Source of the DNA: a bacterium
Lineage (GTDB): Bacteria; Myxococcota_A; UBA9160; UBA4427
Direction: 5' to 3'
Assembly (NCBI GenBank): GCA_024742285.1
Contig: JANSYR010000008.1
Span: 62,001-126,000 of the forward strand
DNA length: 64,000 nt
The notes under the pieces were generated by a model. It worked only from the letters and a program-made list of their open reading frames with translations. It was not told the origin of the DNA and searched no databases. The position numbers and the translations under genes were made by a program. Each line of letters starts with the position of its first letter. Within the stretch, counting starts at the first letter, position 1. Below, in pieces: positions 1 to 8,531 of the stretch.

Positions 1-367
1 CTCCGCGGTTCGGCGTCGTCGTATAGATCAGGTCCGTGTGGTAGGGGATCCGCCCGACGATGTCCTCGCCGGCGAAGCGATAGGTCATCTGGTCCGTGTC
101 GTCGGCCTTCTGGGCGAGACGGATGATCTCGGGCACTCCGTCGAGCCGGATGCTCTCGACCGGGTGGACCTCGAGCTCGCCGAAGGCACGGGAGAGACGC
201 AGGTGACGTTCGTTCGACGTGCCCATCCCGCGGAAGAGCACGATCGCGTACTCGAGCCAGACCTCGTTCAGGGCCTTCGCCGTGGCGGTGTCGATCTCGC
301 GGTCGAGATCGAGGCCCGTCACCTCCGCACCGATTCCGCCGGCCAGCGGCTTCGCATCGAAGTTCAT
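1..367 (-). CDS. TauD/TfdA-family dioxygenase, N-terminal part (cut by window edge)
   Basis: This gene runs off the left edge, so only about 122 N-terminal residues are visible. The translation from the ATG at 367-365 begins MNFDAKPLAGGIGAEVTGLD, the usual opening of Fe(II)/2-oxoglutarate dioxygenases of the TauD/TfdA type. A YHTD sequence near residues 109-112 supplies the H-x-D pair that binds iron in this family; the distal histidine and arginine are beyond the edge. The ATG overlaps the stop of the upstream gene by four bases (ATGA), so it is translationally coupled as the third gene of a minus-strand operon with an amidohydrolase and a beta-keto-acid cleavage enzyme. The family is certain; the substrate is unknown. 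Confidence 0.85.
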   Translation of the reverse strand, partial: MNFDAKPLAGGIGAEVTGLDLDREIDTATAKALNEVWLEYAIVLFRGMGTSNERHLRLSRAFGELEVHPVESIRLDGVPEIIRLAQKADDTDQMTYRFAGEDIVGRIPYHTDLIYTTTPNRG

Positions 368-1263
368 GCTTCCCTCCTCTTCGGCGGGGTCGACAACAAC
401 GCCCGTGTCCCGGCCGGGTCCGCGATCTCGCGTCCGATCTCGCGGGCGTAGCCCACGACCCGCTCGACCTGCTCCGCGTTCGTGAGCCGTTCGCCCTCGA
501 AGAGCGGGTTGTCGCCTACGCCCGTGCGGACGTGACCGCCCTGCTCGACCGCGAAGCGCGACAGCGCCGCGTGCCCTTCGCCCTCGACGTAGGTCATCCA
601 GCGGTAGGGGACGTCGTCGGGCAGGCAGCCCTCGGTCAGCATCCGGAGACCGGCCACCGTCGGAGGCGCGCCCCAGGCGTGGTTCTCCGAGAGCGTGATC
701 TTGAAGAAGAGCGGATCGTCGATCCAGCCGAGCGCGCGATAGGCGAGGACGTGACGCACGTGGCCGAGCTCGCGGACCGTGAAGCTGTAGGTGATCGCCT
801 TCTCGCGGGCGAGGCCGAAGAAGTACTCGATCTCCTTGTGGCTGACCGAGAGGATGTAGTCCCAGCCGAGCCCCTTCGCGTCCCCGCCCCAGTCGAAGTC
901 CGCGTAGTTGACCGCGCCCGGGTCGATCGTCGCGAAGTCGAGACGGACCTCGGGGTCGTCCGCCAGCGCCGCCAGGTGGCTGAAGCGCTCCTCGGGCGTC
1001 GGCGAGGCCCCGTAGGTCGGATAGAGCAGCACGTCCGCATTCTCGCGCCGGATCGCGCGCATCACGTCCCGATACCACTCGGTCCCGGGGTGGAGCAGAT
1101 CCCCGGTCTCGGCGTCGCGCGCGTGGAAGTGGAGGATGGAGGCGCCGGCCGCGGCGGCCGCCAGTGCATCCTCGACGACCTCCTCCCGGGAGATCGGCAC
1201 GCTCGGGTTCTGGTCCTTCGTCACCTGCTCGTTGAGCGAGCACTCGATCACGAGCGGCTCCAT
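364..1263 (-). CDS. Beta-keto acid cleavage enzyme family (BKACE, DUF849)
   Basis: About 299 residues, typical for the BKACE family. These Zn-dependent TIM-barrel enzymes condense a beta-keto acid with acetyl-CoA to give acetoacetate and a new CoA ester. The HFHARD motif near the N-terminus supplies the two metal-binding histidines, and an acidic/Asn motif (ECSLNEQ) lies before it. I use the ATG at 1263; an in-frame TTG at 1281 would add six residues and abuts the upstream stop. The gene lies directly after an amidohydrolase and overlaps a TauD-like gene by four bases, which suggests a small catabolic operon. The keto acid cannot be predicted from sequence alone. Confidence 0.85.
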   Translation of the reverse strand: MEPLVIECSLNEQVTKDQNPSVPISREEVVEDALAAAAAGASILHFHARDAETGDLLHPGTEWYRDVMRAIRRENADVLLYPTYGASPTPEERFSHLAALADDPEVRLDFATIDPGAVNYADFDWGGDAKGLGWDYILSVSHKEIEYFFGLAREKAITYSFTVRELGHVRHVLAYRALGWIDDPLFFKITLSENHAWGAPPTVAGLRMLTEGCLPDDVPYRWMTYVEGEGHAALSRFAVEQGGHVRTGVGDNPLFEGERLTNAEQVERVVGYAREIGREIADPAGTRALLSTPPKRREA

Positions 1264-1281
1264 CTCCGGCCCGCTCGCCAA

Positions 1282-2988
1282 CTAACGCGCTCCCGCGCCG
1301 CGTCGCAGGATCCGACCGGGCAGCGCGCCGGTGTGTCGTCCCTCGCGGAGCAGCACCTCGCCGCCGACGATCGTCGCGAGGAAGCCCGTCGCTTCCTGGA
1401 CGAGGCGCCGGGCGCCGCCGGGCAGGTCGTGCTCGATGTGTGGGACCGCCGGCGCGACGGTCTCCGGATCGAAGATCGCGAGATCCGCGACGTTCCCTTC
1501 CACGATCCGGCCTCGATCCGAGAACCCGAACGCCGCCGCCGGCTGCGCGGTCAACATCGAGACCGCTTCCTCGAGACCGACCGCCTGCCGCTGCCGCACC
1601 CAGTAGCCGAGCAGATGCGTCGCGATCGAGCAGTCCGAGATCTGGGAGACGTGGGCGCCGGCGTCCGAGAACGTGACCAGCGAACGGGGGTGCTTCATGA
1701 GCGCGAGCACCTGATCCTCGAGCTCGTTCGCGAAGGGCTGCAGGAAGTTCTGCTTGAGATCGCTCTCGAGGGCGAGGTCGATCATCAACTCGACCGGGTC
1801 CACGCCCCGCGCCTTCGCGAGATCGCTCACGCGTTCGTGGGGCCCGAGCGGATCGCCCATCACGAGGACCCAGTCGTAGTCCGGCTTGCGGGCCTCGGCC
1901 CCGACGGCCTGTCCGTACTCCCCGTGATGCGCCTCGTGGACGAGCTTCGCGCGGGTCTCGGGGTCCCGGAGCGCGGCGATCTGCTCCTCGCGAGAGCGCG
2001 CGCGGAGCGCCTTCCATTGCGGGAGTCCGTCGAAGGGCAGCTGCCCCTCGAAGTTGAGGACGATGTTGAACTGCCGCGAGTGGACCTGGGCGAACATGCG
2101 TCCGCCGCCGTCGGAGACGCGATCGACGAGGCCCATCCACGGCCGCCAGCTCTCCGGCGCGTGCCGACTGCTGCCGACCCCGAACATCACGGTCGCCCCG
2201 CTCTCCTTGGCGAGGGACTCCATCCGGCCGAAGTACTCGGGCTGCGCGCTCGGGTCCTCGACCGCCGCATCCTCGTTCGTGATCTCGAAGATGCCGCCGG
2301 CGCCGCCGGCGACCCCGACCAGCGCGCGGACCTCGTCCCAGCTCGCGAGACGGCTCGCGACCGGTCGATCGTCGGAGGTCTGGTGATTGAGCGTGCGCGA
2401 CGTCGTGAAGCCCATCGCCCCGGCGGCCATCCCGGCGGCGAGCTCCCGCTGCATCGCCGCGACGTCGTCGTCGGTCGCTTCTTCCTCGAAGGCGCGCTCG
2501 CCCATCACGTAGGTGCGCAGCGCCGAGTGGCCGACGTAGCCCGAGTAGTTGATGCCCTTGGGCAGGGCGTCGATCGTGTCGAGGTACTCCGCATAGGTCT
2601 CGAAGCCCCAGCTGATCCCTTCGGCCATCGCCGCCGGCGAGATGTCCTCCGCGCGCTCCAGGTTCCGCACGACCAGCTCCCGCGCGTCGGAACGAGAAGG
2701 CGCGAGGGTGAAGCCGCAGTTGCCCATCACGACGCTCGTGATGCCGTGGTACGAGGAGCAGGTCCCGAGCGGATCCCAGTAGACCTGGGCGTCCATGTGG
2801 GTGTGGCCGTCGATGAAGCCCGGGGTGACGACGTGCCCTTCGGCGTCGAGGGTTTCCTGCGCGGCCTCTCCGGCGAGATCACCGATCGCGGTGATGCGTC
2901 CGTCGGAGACCGCGACGTCCGCGCGTCGACCGGGCTGGCCGGTGCCGTCGACGACGGTGCCGTTTCGAATCAGGAGGTCGTGGGCCAT
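1282..2988 (-). CDS. N-acyl-D-amino-acid deacylase-like amidohydrolase
   Basis: A 568-residue amidohydrolase-superfamily protein opening with MAHDLLIRNGTVVDGTG, the usual start of dihydroorotase/D-aminoacylase-type enzymes. HTHMD (about residues 62-66) gives the first metal ligands, and GNCGFT resembles the Cys-containing metal motif of D-aminoacylases. GYVGHSALR and FSDAGAHV further along are also typical of the family. These enzymes hydrolyse cyclic or linear amides. It is the first gene of the minus-strand operon with the BKACE and TauD-like genes, so it may release an acid for those enzymes (inference). Length and motifs are complete. Confidence 0.85.
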   Translation of the reverse strand: MAHDLLIRNGTVVDGTGQPGRRADVAVSDGRITAIGDLAGEAAQETLDAEGHVVTPGFIDGHTHMDAQVYWDPLGTCSSYHGITSVVMGNCGFTLAPSRSDARELVVRNLERAEDISPAAMAEGISWGFETYAEYLDTIDALPKGINYSGYVGHSALRTYVMGERAFEEEATDDDVAAMQRELAAGMAAGAMGFTTSRTLNHQTSDDRPVASRLASWDEVRALVGVAGGAGGIFEITNEDAAVEDPSAQPEYFGRMESLAKESGATVMFGVGSSRHAPESWRPWMGLVDRVSDGGGRMFAQVHSRQFNIVLNFEGQLPFDGLPQWKALRARSREEQIAALRDPETRAKLVHEAHHGEYGQAVGAEARKPDYDWVLVMGDPLGPHERVSDLAKARGVDPVELMIDLALESDLKQNFLQPFANELEDQVLALMKHPRSLVTFSDAGAHVSQISDCSIATHLLGYWVRQRQAVGLEEAVSMLTAQPAAAFGFSDRGRIVEGNVADLAIFDPETVAPAVPHIEHDLPGGARRLVQEATGFLATIVGGEVLLREGRHTGALPGRILRRGAGAR

Positions 2989-3102
2989 GGGATGCTCCTC
3001 GCTCGGGGAGACTCCATGGTTCCAGGGTGGCGAGGGGCTGTAAAGACGGGGCGAGAGCGGGTCTGGCGGCCGGAATCGGGCGTTTTCCGCCGGTCCCCGG
3101 GA

Positions 3103-4104
3103 TCAGCGGACGAGCCGCTGGTGGCCGAGGTGGACCTCGATCCCGGGATGGCGTGCCGCGAGATCGCGCAGCCAGGCCAGACTCCTGGCGTTCGCCGCGT
3201 GGTCGGCGGTGAACGAGCCGGGCTCGACGCCGTTCGCCCAGCCCCAGGCGGTGTGACAGGTATCGCCGACGAGGAGCTTTGGTCCTTCCGGCGTGCGCGC
3301 GAGGAAGGCCGTCGATCCCGGCGTGTGCCCCGGCGAGTGGATCGCGAAGAGCGAGCCGTCACCGAAGACGTCGAGGATCGACCGAGCGTCGTCGCCGGAA
3401 GGCGGCTCGAAGTCGAGCTCCTGGAGTGCCGCGTCCCGCGCGATCAGGCGGTCGAGGGTGCCGCGGGTGAACAGGTTGAGGAACGCCCGGCCGCGCGTCT
3501 CCCCCCGCCCGACGAAGACCGGAACGCTCTCGGGCACGTCGGGCAGCCCCATCACGTGGTCCATGTGGATGTGCGTGAGCAGCACGCCGGCCGGCTCGCG
3601 CGACTGCGTTTCGAGCCACTCCGCCGTCGAGACGTGCACGTCGAGGGCGTCGGTCCCCATCACCGCGTCGACCAGCGCGCTCACCTGAGGCGCGCGGCCT
3701 TCCTGTCGGAAGACCTCGGCGACCCCCGAGTCGACGAGCCAGGTGCCCTGCGTCGGGTGGCGCAGCACGTAGAGGAAGATCTCGATCGGCTCGGGACCCG
3801 ACTCGACGCCCTGTCGCCGGGTCTCGGGATGGTCGAGGTTGATCAGCCCGCTCCGGTCGACGACCCAGTCCGCGGCCACGATCCGCTCGAAGGTGATCGG
3901 GCCCGGCTCGTCGAGGTCGACCGTGAGTGCGTCGACGGAGGCCGCTCGGCCGAGATCGGAGCGCTCGGTCGGCTGACTGCTGGCGGTGCAGCCGGTCTGG
4001 AGCCCGGTCGCCAGCAGCGCCGCCAGCCACAGGGCCGCGGGGACCCAGGTCAGGGCGGTCGCGCCATCGCAGGGGCGGTCCGTCGGTCGGGGAATCCGGA
4101 TCAT
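3103..4104 (-). CDS. Exported MBL-fold hydrolase, putative lipoprotein
   Basis: A 333-residue metallo-beta-lactamase-fold protein. The N-terminus has a positively charged stretch, a hydrophobic segment, and a lipobox-like LQTGC near residues 35-39, suggesting export and lipid anchoring. The HIHMDH motif near residue 178 and later SPGHTPGS and GDTCH are the zinc ligands of the N-acyl homoserine lactonase/glyoxalase II-like group. Such enzymes hydrolyse lactones, esters or thioesters. The gene is divergent from the LysR gene at 4195, across about 90 bases, and may be its target. Confidence 0.8.
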   Translation of the reverse strand: MIRIPRPTDRPCDGATALTWVPAALWLAALLATGLQTGCTASSQPTERSDLGRAASVDALTVDLDEPGPITFERIVAADWVVDRSGLINLDHPETRRQGVESGPEPIEIFLYVLRHPTQGTWLVDSGVAEVFRQEGRAPQVSALVDAVMGTDALDVHVSTAEWLETQSREPAGVLLTHIHMDHVMGLPDVPESVPVFVGRGETRGRAFLNLFTRGTLDRLIARDAALQELDFEPPSGDDARSILDVFGDGSLFAIHSPGHTPGSTAFLARTPEGPKLLVGDTCHTAWGWANGVEPGSFTADHAANARSLAWLRDLAARHPGIEVHLGHQRLVR

Positions 4105-4194
4105 GTCGTTCTCCTCGCGCTGAGTGCGTGCTCACACTCTCGGACATACTCACGCAGATGGAAATCCTAATTTTTTAGATACATTCATCGAAAT
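4105..4194. promoter_or_regulatory. Divergent promoter region of MBL hydrolase and LysR genes
   Basis: This 90-base spacer separates divergent genes and is unusually AT-rich near 4166-4195, unlike its surroundings. An A/T run with TAGATAC-like sequence precedes the LysR start. LysR proteins usually bind such spacers and control the divergent neighbour. No exact LysR box could be assigned by eye. Confidence 0.4.
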
Positions 4195-5109
4195 ATGGAT
4201 ACTCAGCAGATGCACTGGGACGACGCCCAGACCTTCCTCGCGGTGGTCGAGGCGGGGAGCATCAGCGGCGGGGCCAAACGGCTCGGACTGGGACAGCCGA
4301 CGGTCTCCCGCCGGATCGCGCTGCTCGAGGAGCGGCTCGGCATGGCGCTCTTCCAACGGACCCAGCAGGGCGCGCGGGTGACCGAGGCCGGGGCGCGGCT
4401 CCTGCCCGCGGCGGAGCAGATGGCGCGCTGGGCCGGCGAGTTCGGACGGATCGCCCGCGGCGCCGAGTCCGCGCCGGAGGGCCTCGTCCGGATCGCCTCC
4501 CCGCCCGCCCTCGCCGTCGACGTGGTCGCCCCGCTCGCTGCCGAGCTCCAGGCGGAGCACCCGGCGATCCGTCTGGAGATCCTCTCGAGCGTGAGCCACG
4601 TCGACCTCGTGCGCGGGGAGGCGGACCTCGCCATCCGGACGCGTCCGCCAAGCGAGCCCGAGCTGACGACCCTCGCCTCCGACACGATCCGGGCCGGCGT
4701 CTTCGCGGCCCCGGACTACGTCGCCGCCCTCGCCGAACGCCGGGCCGCCGCCGGCAGGACGGGACCGACCGAACTCGCAGAGCTCGACTGGATCACCTGG
4801 GCGCGCCCCTTCGAGCACGTGCCGCCGCGACCGATGCTCGCTCGGGCGATTCCCGACTTCGTGCCCGCGTTCACGAGCGACGACTACCTGGTCCAGCGCG
4901 CCGCCGCCGTCGCGGGGCTCGGCGCGATGATCCTCGACGAACGGGGGGCGGCGAGCGTCGGACTCGAAGCGATCGACGTCGGTTTCACGCCGCCGACCAC
5001 CTCGTTCGGTCTGGTGTGCGCGAAGAGCGCGCGAAACGTGCCGCGCATCCGTCTGGTCGCCGACTGGATCGCGCGCCAGATGGCCGCCTTCGACGACGCC
5101 GCGGCGTGA
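4195..5109 (+). CDS. LysR-family transcriptional regulator
   Basis: A 304-residue protein with an N-terminal winged helix-turn-helix (about residues 8-67), including the typical SGGAKRLGLGQPTVSRRIALLEERLG pattern. A LysR-type effector-binding domain fills the rest; the segment ending in RLEILSS near residue 125 matches the first beta strand of that fold. It is complete and of normal length. It is divergent from an exported MBL hydrolase at 4104, so that gene is the most likely target. The effector is unknown. Confidence 0.92.
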   Translation: MDTQQMHWDDAQTFLAVVEAGSISGGAKRLGLGQPTVSRRIALLEERLGMALFQRTQQGARVTEAGARLLPAAEQMARWAGEFGRIARGAESAPEGLVRIASPPALAVDVVAPLAAELQAEHPAIRLEILSSVSHVDLVRGEADLAIRTRPPSEPELTTLASDTIRAGVFAAPDYVAALAERRAAAGRTGPTELAELDWITWARPFEHVPPRPMLARAIPDFVPAFTSDDYLVQRAAAVAGLGAMILDERGAASVGLEAIDVGFTPPTTSFGLVCAKSARNVPRIRLVADWIARQMAAFDDAAA

Positions 5110-5133
5110 AAGCGCGCTCGAACGCGGCGCCGA

Positions 5134-5598
5134 TCAGCCGGCGGCCTGCGCCCGCTTCATGATCTCCTCCATCCAGCTCGCAGGGAGCTGCTGGGTGAAG
5201 GACTGCATGTCCCAGAACTCGTGCCAGTCGGCGATCCGGCCGTCGCGGATCTCGTGCACGCACATGACCGGGAGCGCCAGGACTTCGCCGGTCGGGAAGT
5301 GCCACTCCTCGGCGCGCCGGGACATGACGCGGGTCTCGCCACCGACGACGGTATCGACGCACATGGGGAACGCGTTCAGACCCGAGATCGCGTTGTAGAG
5401 CTTCGCCGTGATCGCCGCGGGTCCGACGGCGTCGGCGGCATGGCTGGGCTCGTCGCGGTAGCGCGCGTCTTCGTGGAAGAGCTGCCCCACGGCCTCGAAG
5501 TCCATCGTCTCCATCAGGCCGAAGAAGCGCTCGATCAGATCGAGGTTGGCTCGGGCGGCGTCGGTCGCGTTCTCGCGCGCGGCGTCGAAGGGATTCAT
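5134..5598 (-). CDS. SnoaL-like (NTF2 fold) protein
   Basis: A 154-residue protein with the pattern of SnoaL/limonene-epoxide-hydrolase-type alpha+beta barrels: a long N-terminal helix (NLDLIERFFGLMETMD), then FHEDARYRDEPS, and a late VHEIRDGRIADWHEFWD segment typical of the family. Such proteins are small cyclases, isomerases or epoxide hydrolases, or have no known activity. I start at the ATG at 5598; a TTG directly before it is also open. It stands alone between convergent and co-directional genes. Confidence 0.75.
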   Translation of the reverse strand: MNPFDAARENATDAARANLDLIERFFGLMETMDFEAVGQLFHEDARYRDEPSHAADAVGPAAITAKLYNAISGLNAFPMCVDTVVGGETRVMSRRAEEWHFPTGEVLALPVMCVHEIRDGRIADWHEFWDMQSFTQQLPASWMEEIMKRAQAAG

Positions 5599-5718
5599 CA
5601 AGGTCTCCGTCTCGTTCGGGTTCGAGGCGCCAGCATAGGGGTCGACCGGAGCGGATGCCGCGCCTCCCTCGAAGGTCGGATCCGGTCGTCGCAGGACGAG
5701 CGCACGGGCCGTCGCGCC

Positions 5719-6585
5719 CTACCCGCGCGCGAACCCGATCAGGGCGTCCGCGATCGCGTCGCTGTTGGCGATCGTCACGTCGTGGCCCATGCCGTCGATC
5801 ACGACCAGCGGTGCCCCCGCCCGCTTCGCCGTGTCCTCGCCGCATGCGAGCGGAATCAGCGGATCGTCGCTGCCGTGCAGCACCTGGAAGCGGGTCCCGA
5901 CCTCGGCGAGCCGTTCGTGGCGGGCGGCGTCGGAGACGACGGCCATCATCTGGCGCGCGGTGCCCGCCGGGCAGTAGCAGCGATCGTACGCGCGCTCGCA
6001 GTAGGAACGAAGCTCCGCCTCGGTCATCGGGAAGGCGGGGCTCCCGATCAGGATCTGGTTGCGCATGTTGTGTCGGATCACGATCTCGCGATCGTCGGGG
6101 TCCGCCGGCTGCGAGTTCAGCGCCTCGAGCGCTTCCGGCGTTCCGGTCGGCAGTCCGGGCGCGCCGGAACTCGACATCACGCTGGTGACCGAGCGGAAGC
6201 GATCCGCGTGATCGAAGGCGAGGTGCTGGGAGACCATGCCGCCGAGGGAGATCCCGGCGGCGTCCGCCTGCGCGATCTCGAGCGCGTCGAGGACGCCGAC
6301 CACGTCCCGGGCCATGTCGCCGACGCCGTAGGGCGCGGCCGCGCTCCCGGTCACGACGTCGACGAGCGAGGGCATCGGGACTTCATCGATCTTCGCCGAC
6401 AGCCCGCAGTCCCGGTTGTCGAGGAGGACCACCCGGTAGCCCGCGTCGACGAAGCGATCGAGGAAGACGTCGGGCCACTGGATCAGCTGCGTCGACAAGC
6501 CGCGAAGCAGGACGAACGCCGGGGCACCTTCGTCCCCCCGCGTCTCCACCTCGATCCGGATTCCGTTCGCCTCGACCTGCGCCAT
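5719..6585 (-). CDS. Alpha/beta hydrolase
   Basis: A complete 288-residue alpha/beta hydrolase. GISLGGM near residue 114 is the nucleophile elbow (Ser), HGSDDPLIP gives the acidic residue and GMGHD near the end the catalytic histidine. The oxyanion region is unusual: LLRGLSTQ replaces the common HGxPG. The closest familiar group is the 'fold hydrolase 1' type acting on esters or carbon-carbon bonds. It lies upstream of the SnoaL-like gene on the same strand, separated by about 120 bases. Confidence 0.85.
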   Translation of the reverse strand: MAQVEANGIRIEVETRGDEGAPAFVLLRGLSTQLIQWPDVFLDRFVDAGYRVVLLDNRDCGLSAKIDEVPMPSLVDVVTGSAAAPYGVGDMARDVVGVLDALEIAQADAAGISLGGMVSQHLAFDHADRFRSVTSVMSSSGAPGLPTGTPEALEALNSQPADPDDREIVIRHNMRNQILIGSPAFPMTEAELRSYCERAYDRCYCPAGTARQMMAVVSDAARHERLAEVGTRFQVLHGSDDPLIPLACGEDTAKRAGAPLVVIDGMGHDVTIANSDAIADALIGFARG

Positions 6586-6664
6586 GCCGGTTCCTCTTCC
6601 TCCTCGCTTCGGCCACTCTACGCGGTAGCCTCCGGTGGACGCCAGCCGGGGACGAGGAGAATCC

Positions 6665-7342
6665 GTGTCGGCCCTCGCATCGATCCGAGCTTCGCGCCCC
6701 GCCCGATCATCCGCTCTCGCGGCGGCGCTCCTCCTCCTCGCGGCCGCCCCCGCGCCTGCGGACGACCATGGCGCCTCCGGAACCGTCCTCGATTCGCGGA
6801 CGGGCGAAGCGATCGTCGGCGCGTGGGTCTTCGAAGCGGTGCCCGGCGAGCGCCTCGGGTCGGACGTTCGACGCTTCGAGCGGGTTCGAGAGACGCGAAC
6901 GGACGAGCGCGGCCGATTCCACTTCGCACCCGATGCGCGTGGCTGGGTCGCCCGGCTCTTCTCGGAGGAGACGTCGCCGCGCTACCACGTCTACCACGAG
7001 CGCTACGGCCTGGTCTGGGGTCGCGAAGGCGCCGGCCAGATCGAGCTCTCCCTGCGCGACGCGCACCTGCGTTCGGCGGATGCGAGCCAGCTGTGCGGCA
7101 CGCGGGAAAGCGACGCGCTGCACGCCCGTGTTCGCGCGCGGCACTGCCCGCCGGCCCAGCCGGATCGCTTCGCCGATGGACGCCCGCGCGCGACCGGCGC
7201 CGTCGACGACCGGGGTCGTCGTTCCGGCCCGTGGCGCTTCTTCCGCGAGGACGGGTCGCTGCTGGCCGAAGGGCAGTACGTCGCGGGCGCCGCGAGCGGC
7301 CGATGGGTATTTCACCCGAGCCCCGGGACCAAAGGCAACTAG
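6665..7342 (+). CDS. Exported protein with carboxypeptidase-regulatory-like and YwqK/MORN-like parts
   Basis: I start at the GTG at 6665, which follows an AGGAGA-type ribosome binding site and leaves a 225-residue protein with a signal peptide (ALAAALLLLAAAPAPA, cleavage around residue 33). Residues after it (ASGTVLDSRTGEAIVGAWV) match the first strands of a carboxypeptidase-regulatory-like beta sandwich. The C-terminus has a repeat of the YwqK/MORN kind (SGPWRFFREDGSLLAEGQY). The function is unknown; it is probably a periplasmic or surface protein. Confidence 0.6.
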   Translation: MSALASIRASRPARSSALAAALLLLAAAPAPADDHGASGTVLDSRTGEAIVGAWVFEAVPGERLGSDVRRFERVRETRTDERGRFHFAPDARGWVARLFSEETSPRYHVYHERYGLVWGREGAGQIELSLRDAHLRSADASQLCGTRESDALHARVRARHCPPAQPDRFADGRPRATGAVDDRGRRSGPWRFFREDGSLLAEGQYVAGAASGRWVFHPSPGTKGN

Positions 7343-7572
7343 CATCGGACGAGCGGCGCATCCGAAACGAAACGTCCGGCGCCGGATCGTCCCACGCGGA
7401 TCATGACCCCGCGTTCGTTTGCGACCGGCGTTCGCATTCTCGGCGCCCAACGAGCCATCTTCGCTCTTGATTCCGGAAGCTGACGGAGCGTAAGCTGGAT
7501 TCGTCGCGCGTGCCGAGGGGGCCATCGCGACACGTCCGAGCCGGCGGCCGGCTCTCCTGGGGGAAAGCGACG
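7343..7572 (+). promoter_or_regulatory. Leader of the secreted SMB-domain gene, with a strong hairpin
   Basis: This 230-base region has no gene. A perfect 7-bp stem with a CGG loop lies at 7538-7554, just before a purine-rich ribosome binding site (GGGGGAAA) and the ATG at 7573. A sigma-70-like pair (TTGATT, 18 bases, TAAGCT) sits near 7468-7497. The hairpin could be a 5' leader structure affecting translation; this is a weak inference. Confidence 0.35.
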
Positions 7573-8475
7573 ATGTCCGCACGAACTCGAATCCGCACCG
7601 TACTCGGTGCGCTCCTTCTGGCGCTCGGCCTGTCCGTCTTCGCGACGACCGCGATGGCGGGCGTCGGTGGCGACGACGCCGGAACCTGTGTGAACGCGTG
7701 CGGCGGCTACGGCGGCGGCAACAACGGCAACAGCTGTTATTGCGACGCGAGCTGCGCGACCTACGGCGACTGCTGCGCCGACTACCAGCCGGTCTGCAAC
7801 GCCAACACGGGCTGCAATCCGAACAGCGGGAGCCGCTACATCCTCCATCTGGGCGGCATGTGCTCGCAGGGCTGGAACGACGCGCTCGCGAACGCCTCCG
7901 GATACACGTCGATCGACGTGAAGGCGGTCCAGACGAACCACAGCGGCCTCGCCGACGCGAGCCACACGATGGGCATCTACCTCGACCAGTGCTGCACGGG
8001 ATCGAACCTCTGCTACGTGATCAACTACTCCGGCGGTGACGCCGTGATGGGCCATCGGATGGCCAACACCAACACGAACTACAACATCAACTGGGTGGGC
8101 ACGTCGGCGGGCGCCGGCGGCGGCAGCGCCCTCTCCGGCAACTTCCTCGCCGACATCTTCGGTCCCTGCGATTACGCGGGACACCTCGGCCGGAGCGAAG
8201 TCCGCAACGCCTACAACCACAACGACACCAACGGCGAGACCGTCTACCACATCGGTGGCTACGACGGCTGGTGGTACACGTCCTGGCTGCTGCCCGGCGA
8301 GGACGACGGCGCCGTCGCCTACCACTCGGCCGGCGCGGTCACGAGCGTGACCGGAACCAGCAGCATGTGCACCGGGCCGAAGTGGAGCAACCACTACGCG
8401 GCCTGGACCTGCTCCGGCTACAACGAAGACCACTACGAGATGAAGGACCGCTTCATCCAGAACCTGGGCTGGTAG
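7573..8475 (+). CDS. Secreted protein with somatomedin-B-like module
   Basis: A 300-residue secreted protein. The signal peptide (LGALLLALGLSVFATTAMA) ends near residue 28. Residues 35-65 form a Cys-rich block (CVNAC, CYCDASC, GDCCADY) with the spacing of somatomedin-B domains, which are disulfide-knotted modules common in animals and scattered in bacteria. The remaining 230 residues are rich in Asn, Gly, Tyr and Trp and contain GTSAGAGGGS, a possible serine-nucleophile elbow, so a hydrolase-like fold is possible. Start chosen at ATG 7573 because it leaves a clean signal peptide. Confidence 0.65.
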   Translation: MSARTRIRTVLGALLLALGLSVFATTAMAGVGGDDAGTCVNACGGYGGGNNGNSCYCDASCATYGDCCADYQPVCNANTGCNPNSGSRYILHLGGMCSQGWNDALANASGYTSIDVKAVQTNHSGLADASHTMGIYLDQCCTGSNLCYVINYSGGDAVMGHRMANTNTNYNINWVGTSAGAGGGSALSGNFLADIFGPCDYAGHLGRSEVRNAYNHNDTNGETVYHIGGYDGWWYTSWLLPGEDDGAVAYHSAGAVTSVTGTSSMCTGPKWSNHYAAWTCSGYNEDHYEMKDRFIQNLGW

Positions 8476-8531
8476 GCGGATCTCCGCCCACCCGCCTCCC
8501 GTCGCGCCGAGCGCGCGAGGAGAACGAACCC

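Noticed and set aside
532-4170. A 1212-codon plus-strand open frame
   Set aside because: It runs antisense to the BKACE, amidohydrolase and MBL genes, is full of low-complexity Arg/Glu/Val/Ala sequence and has no motif; it is a by-product of GC-rich codon use.
5221-7470. A 749-codon plus-strand open frame
   Set aside because: It is antisense to the SnoaL-like and hydrolase genes and shows no domain pattern.
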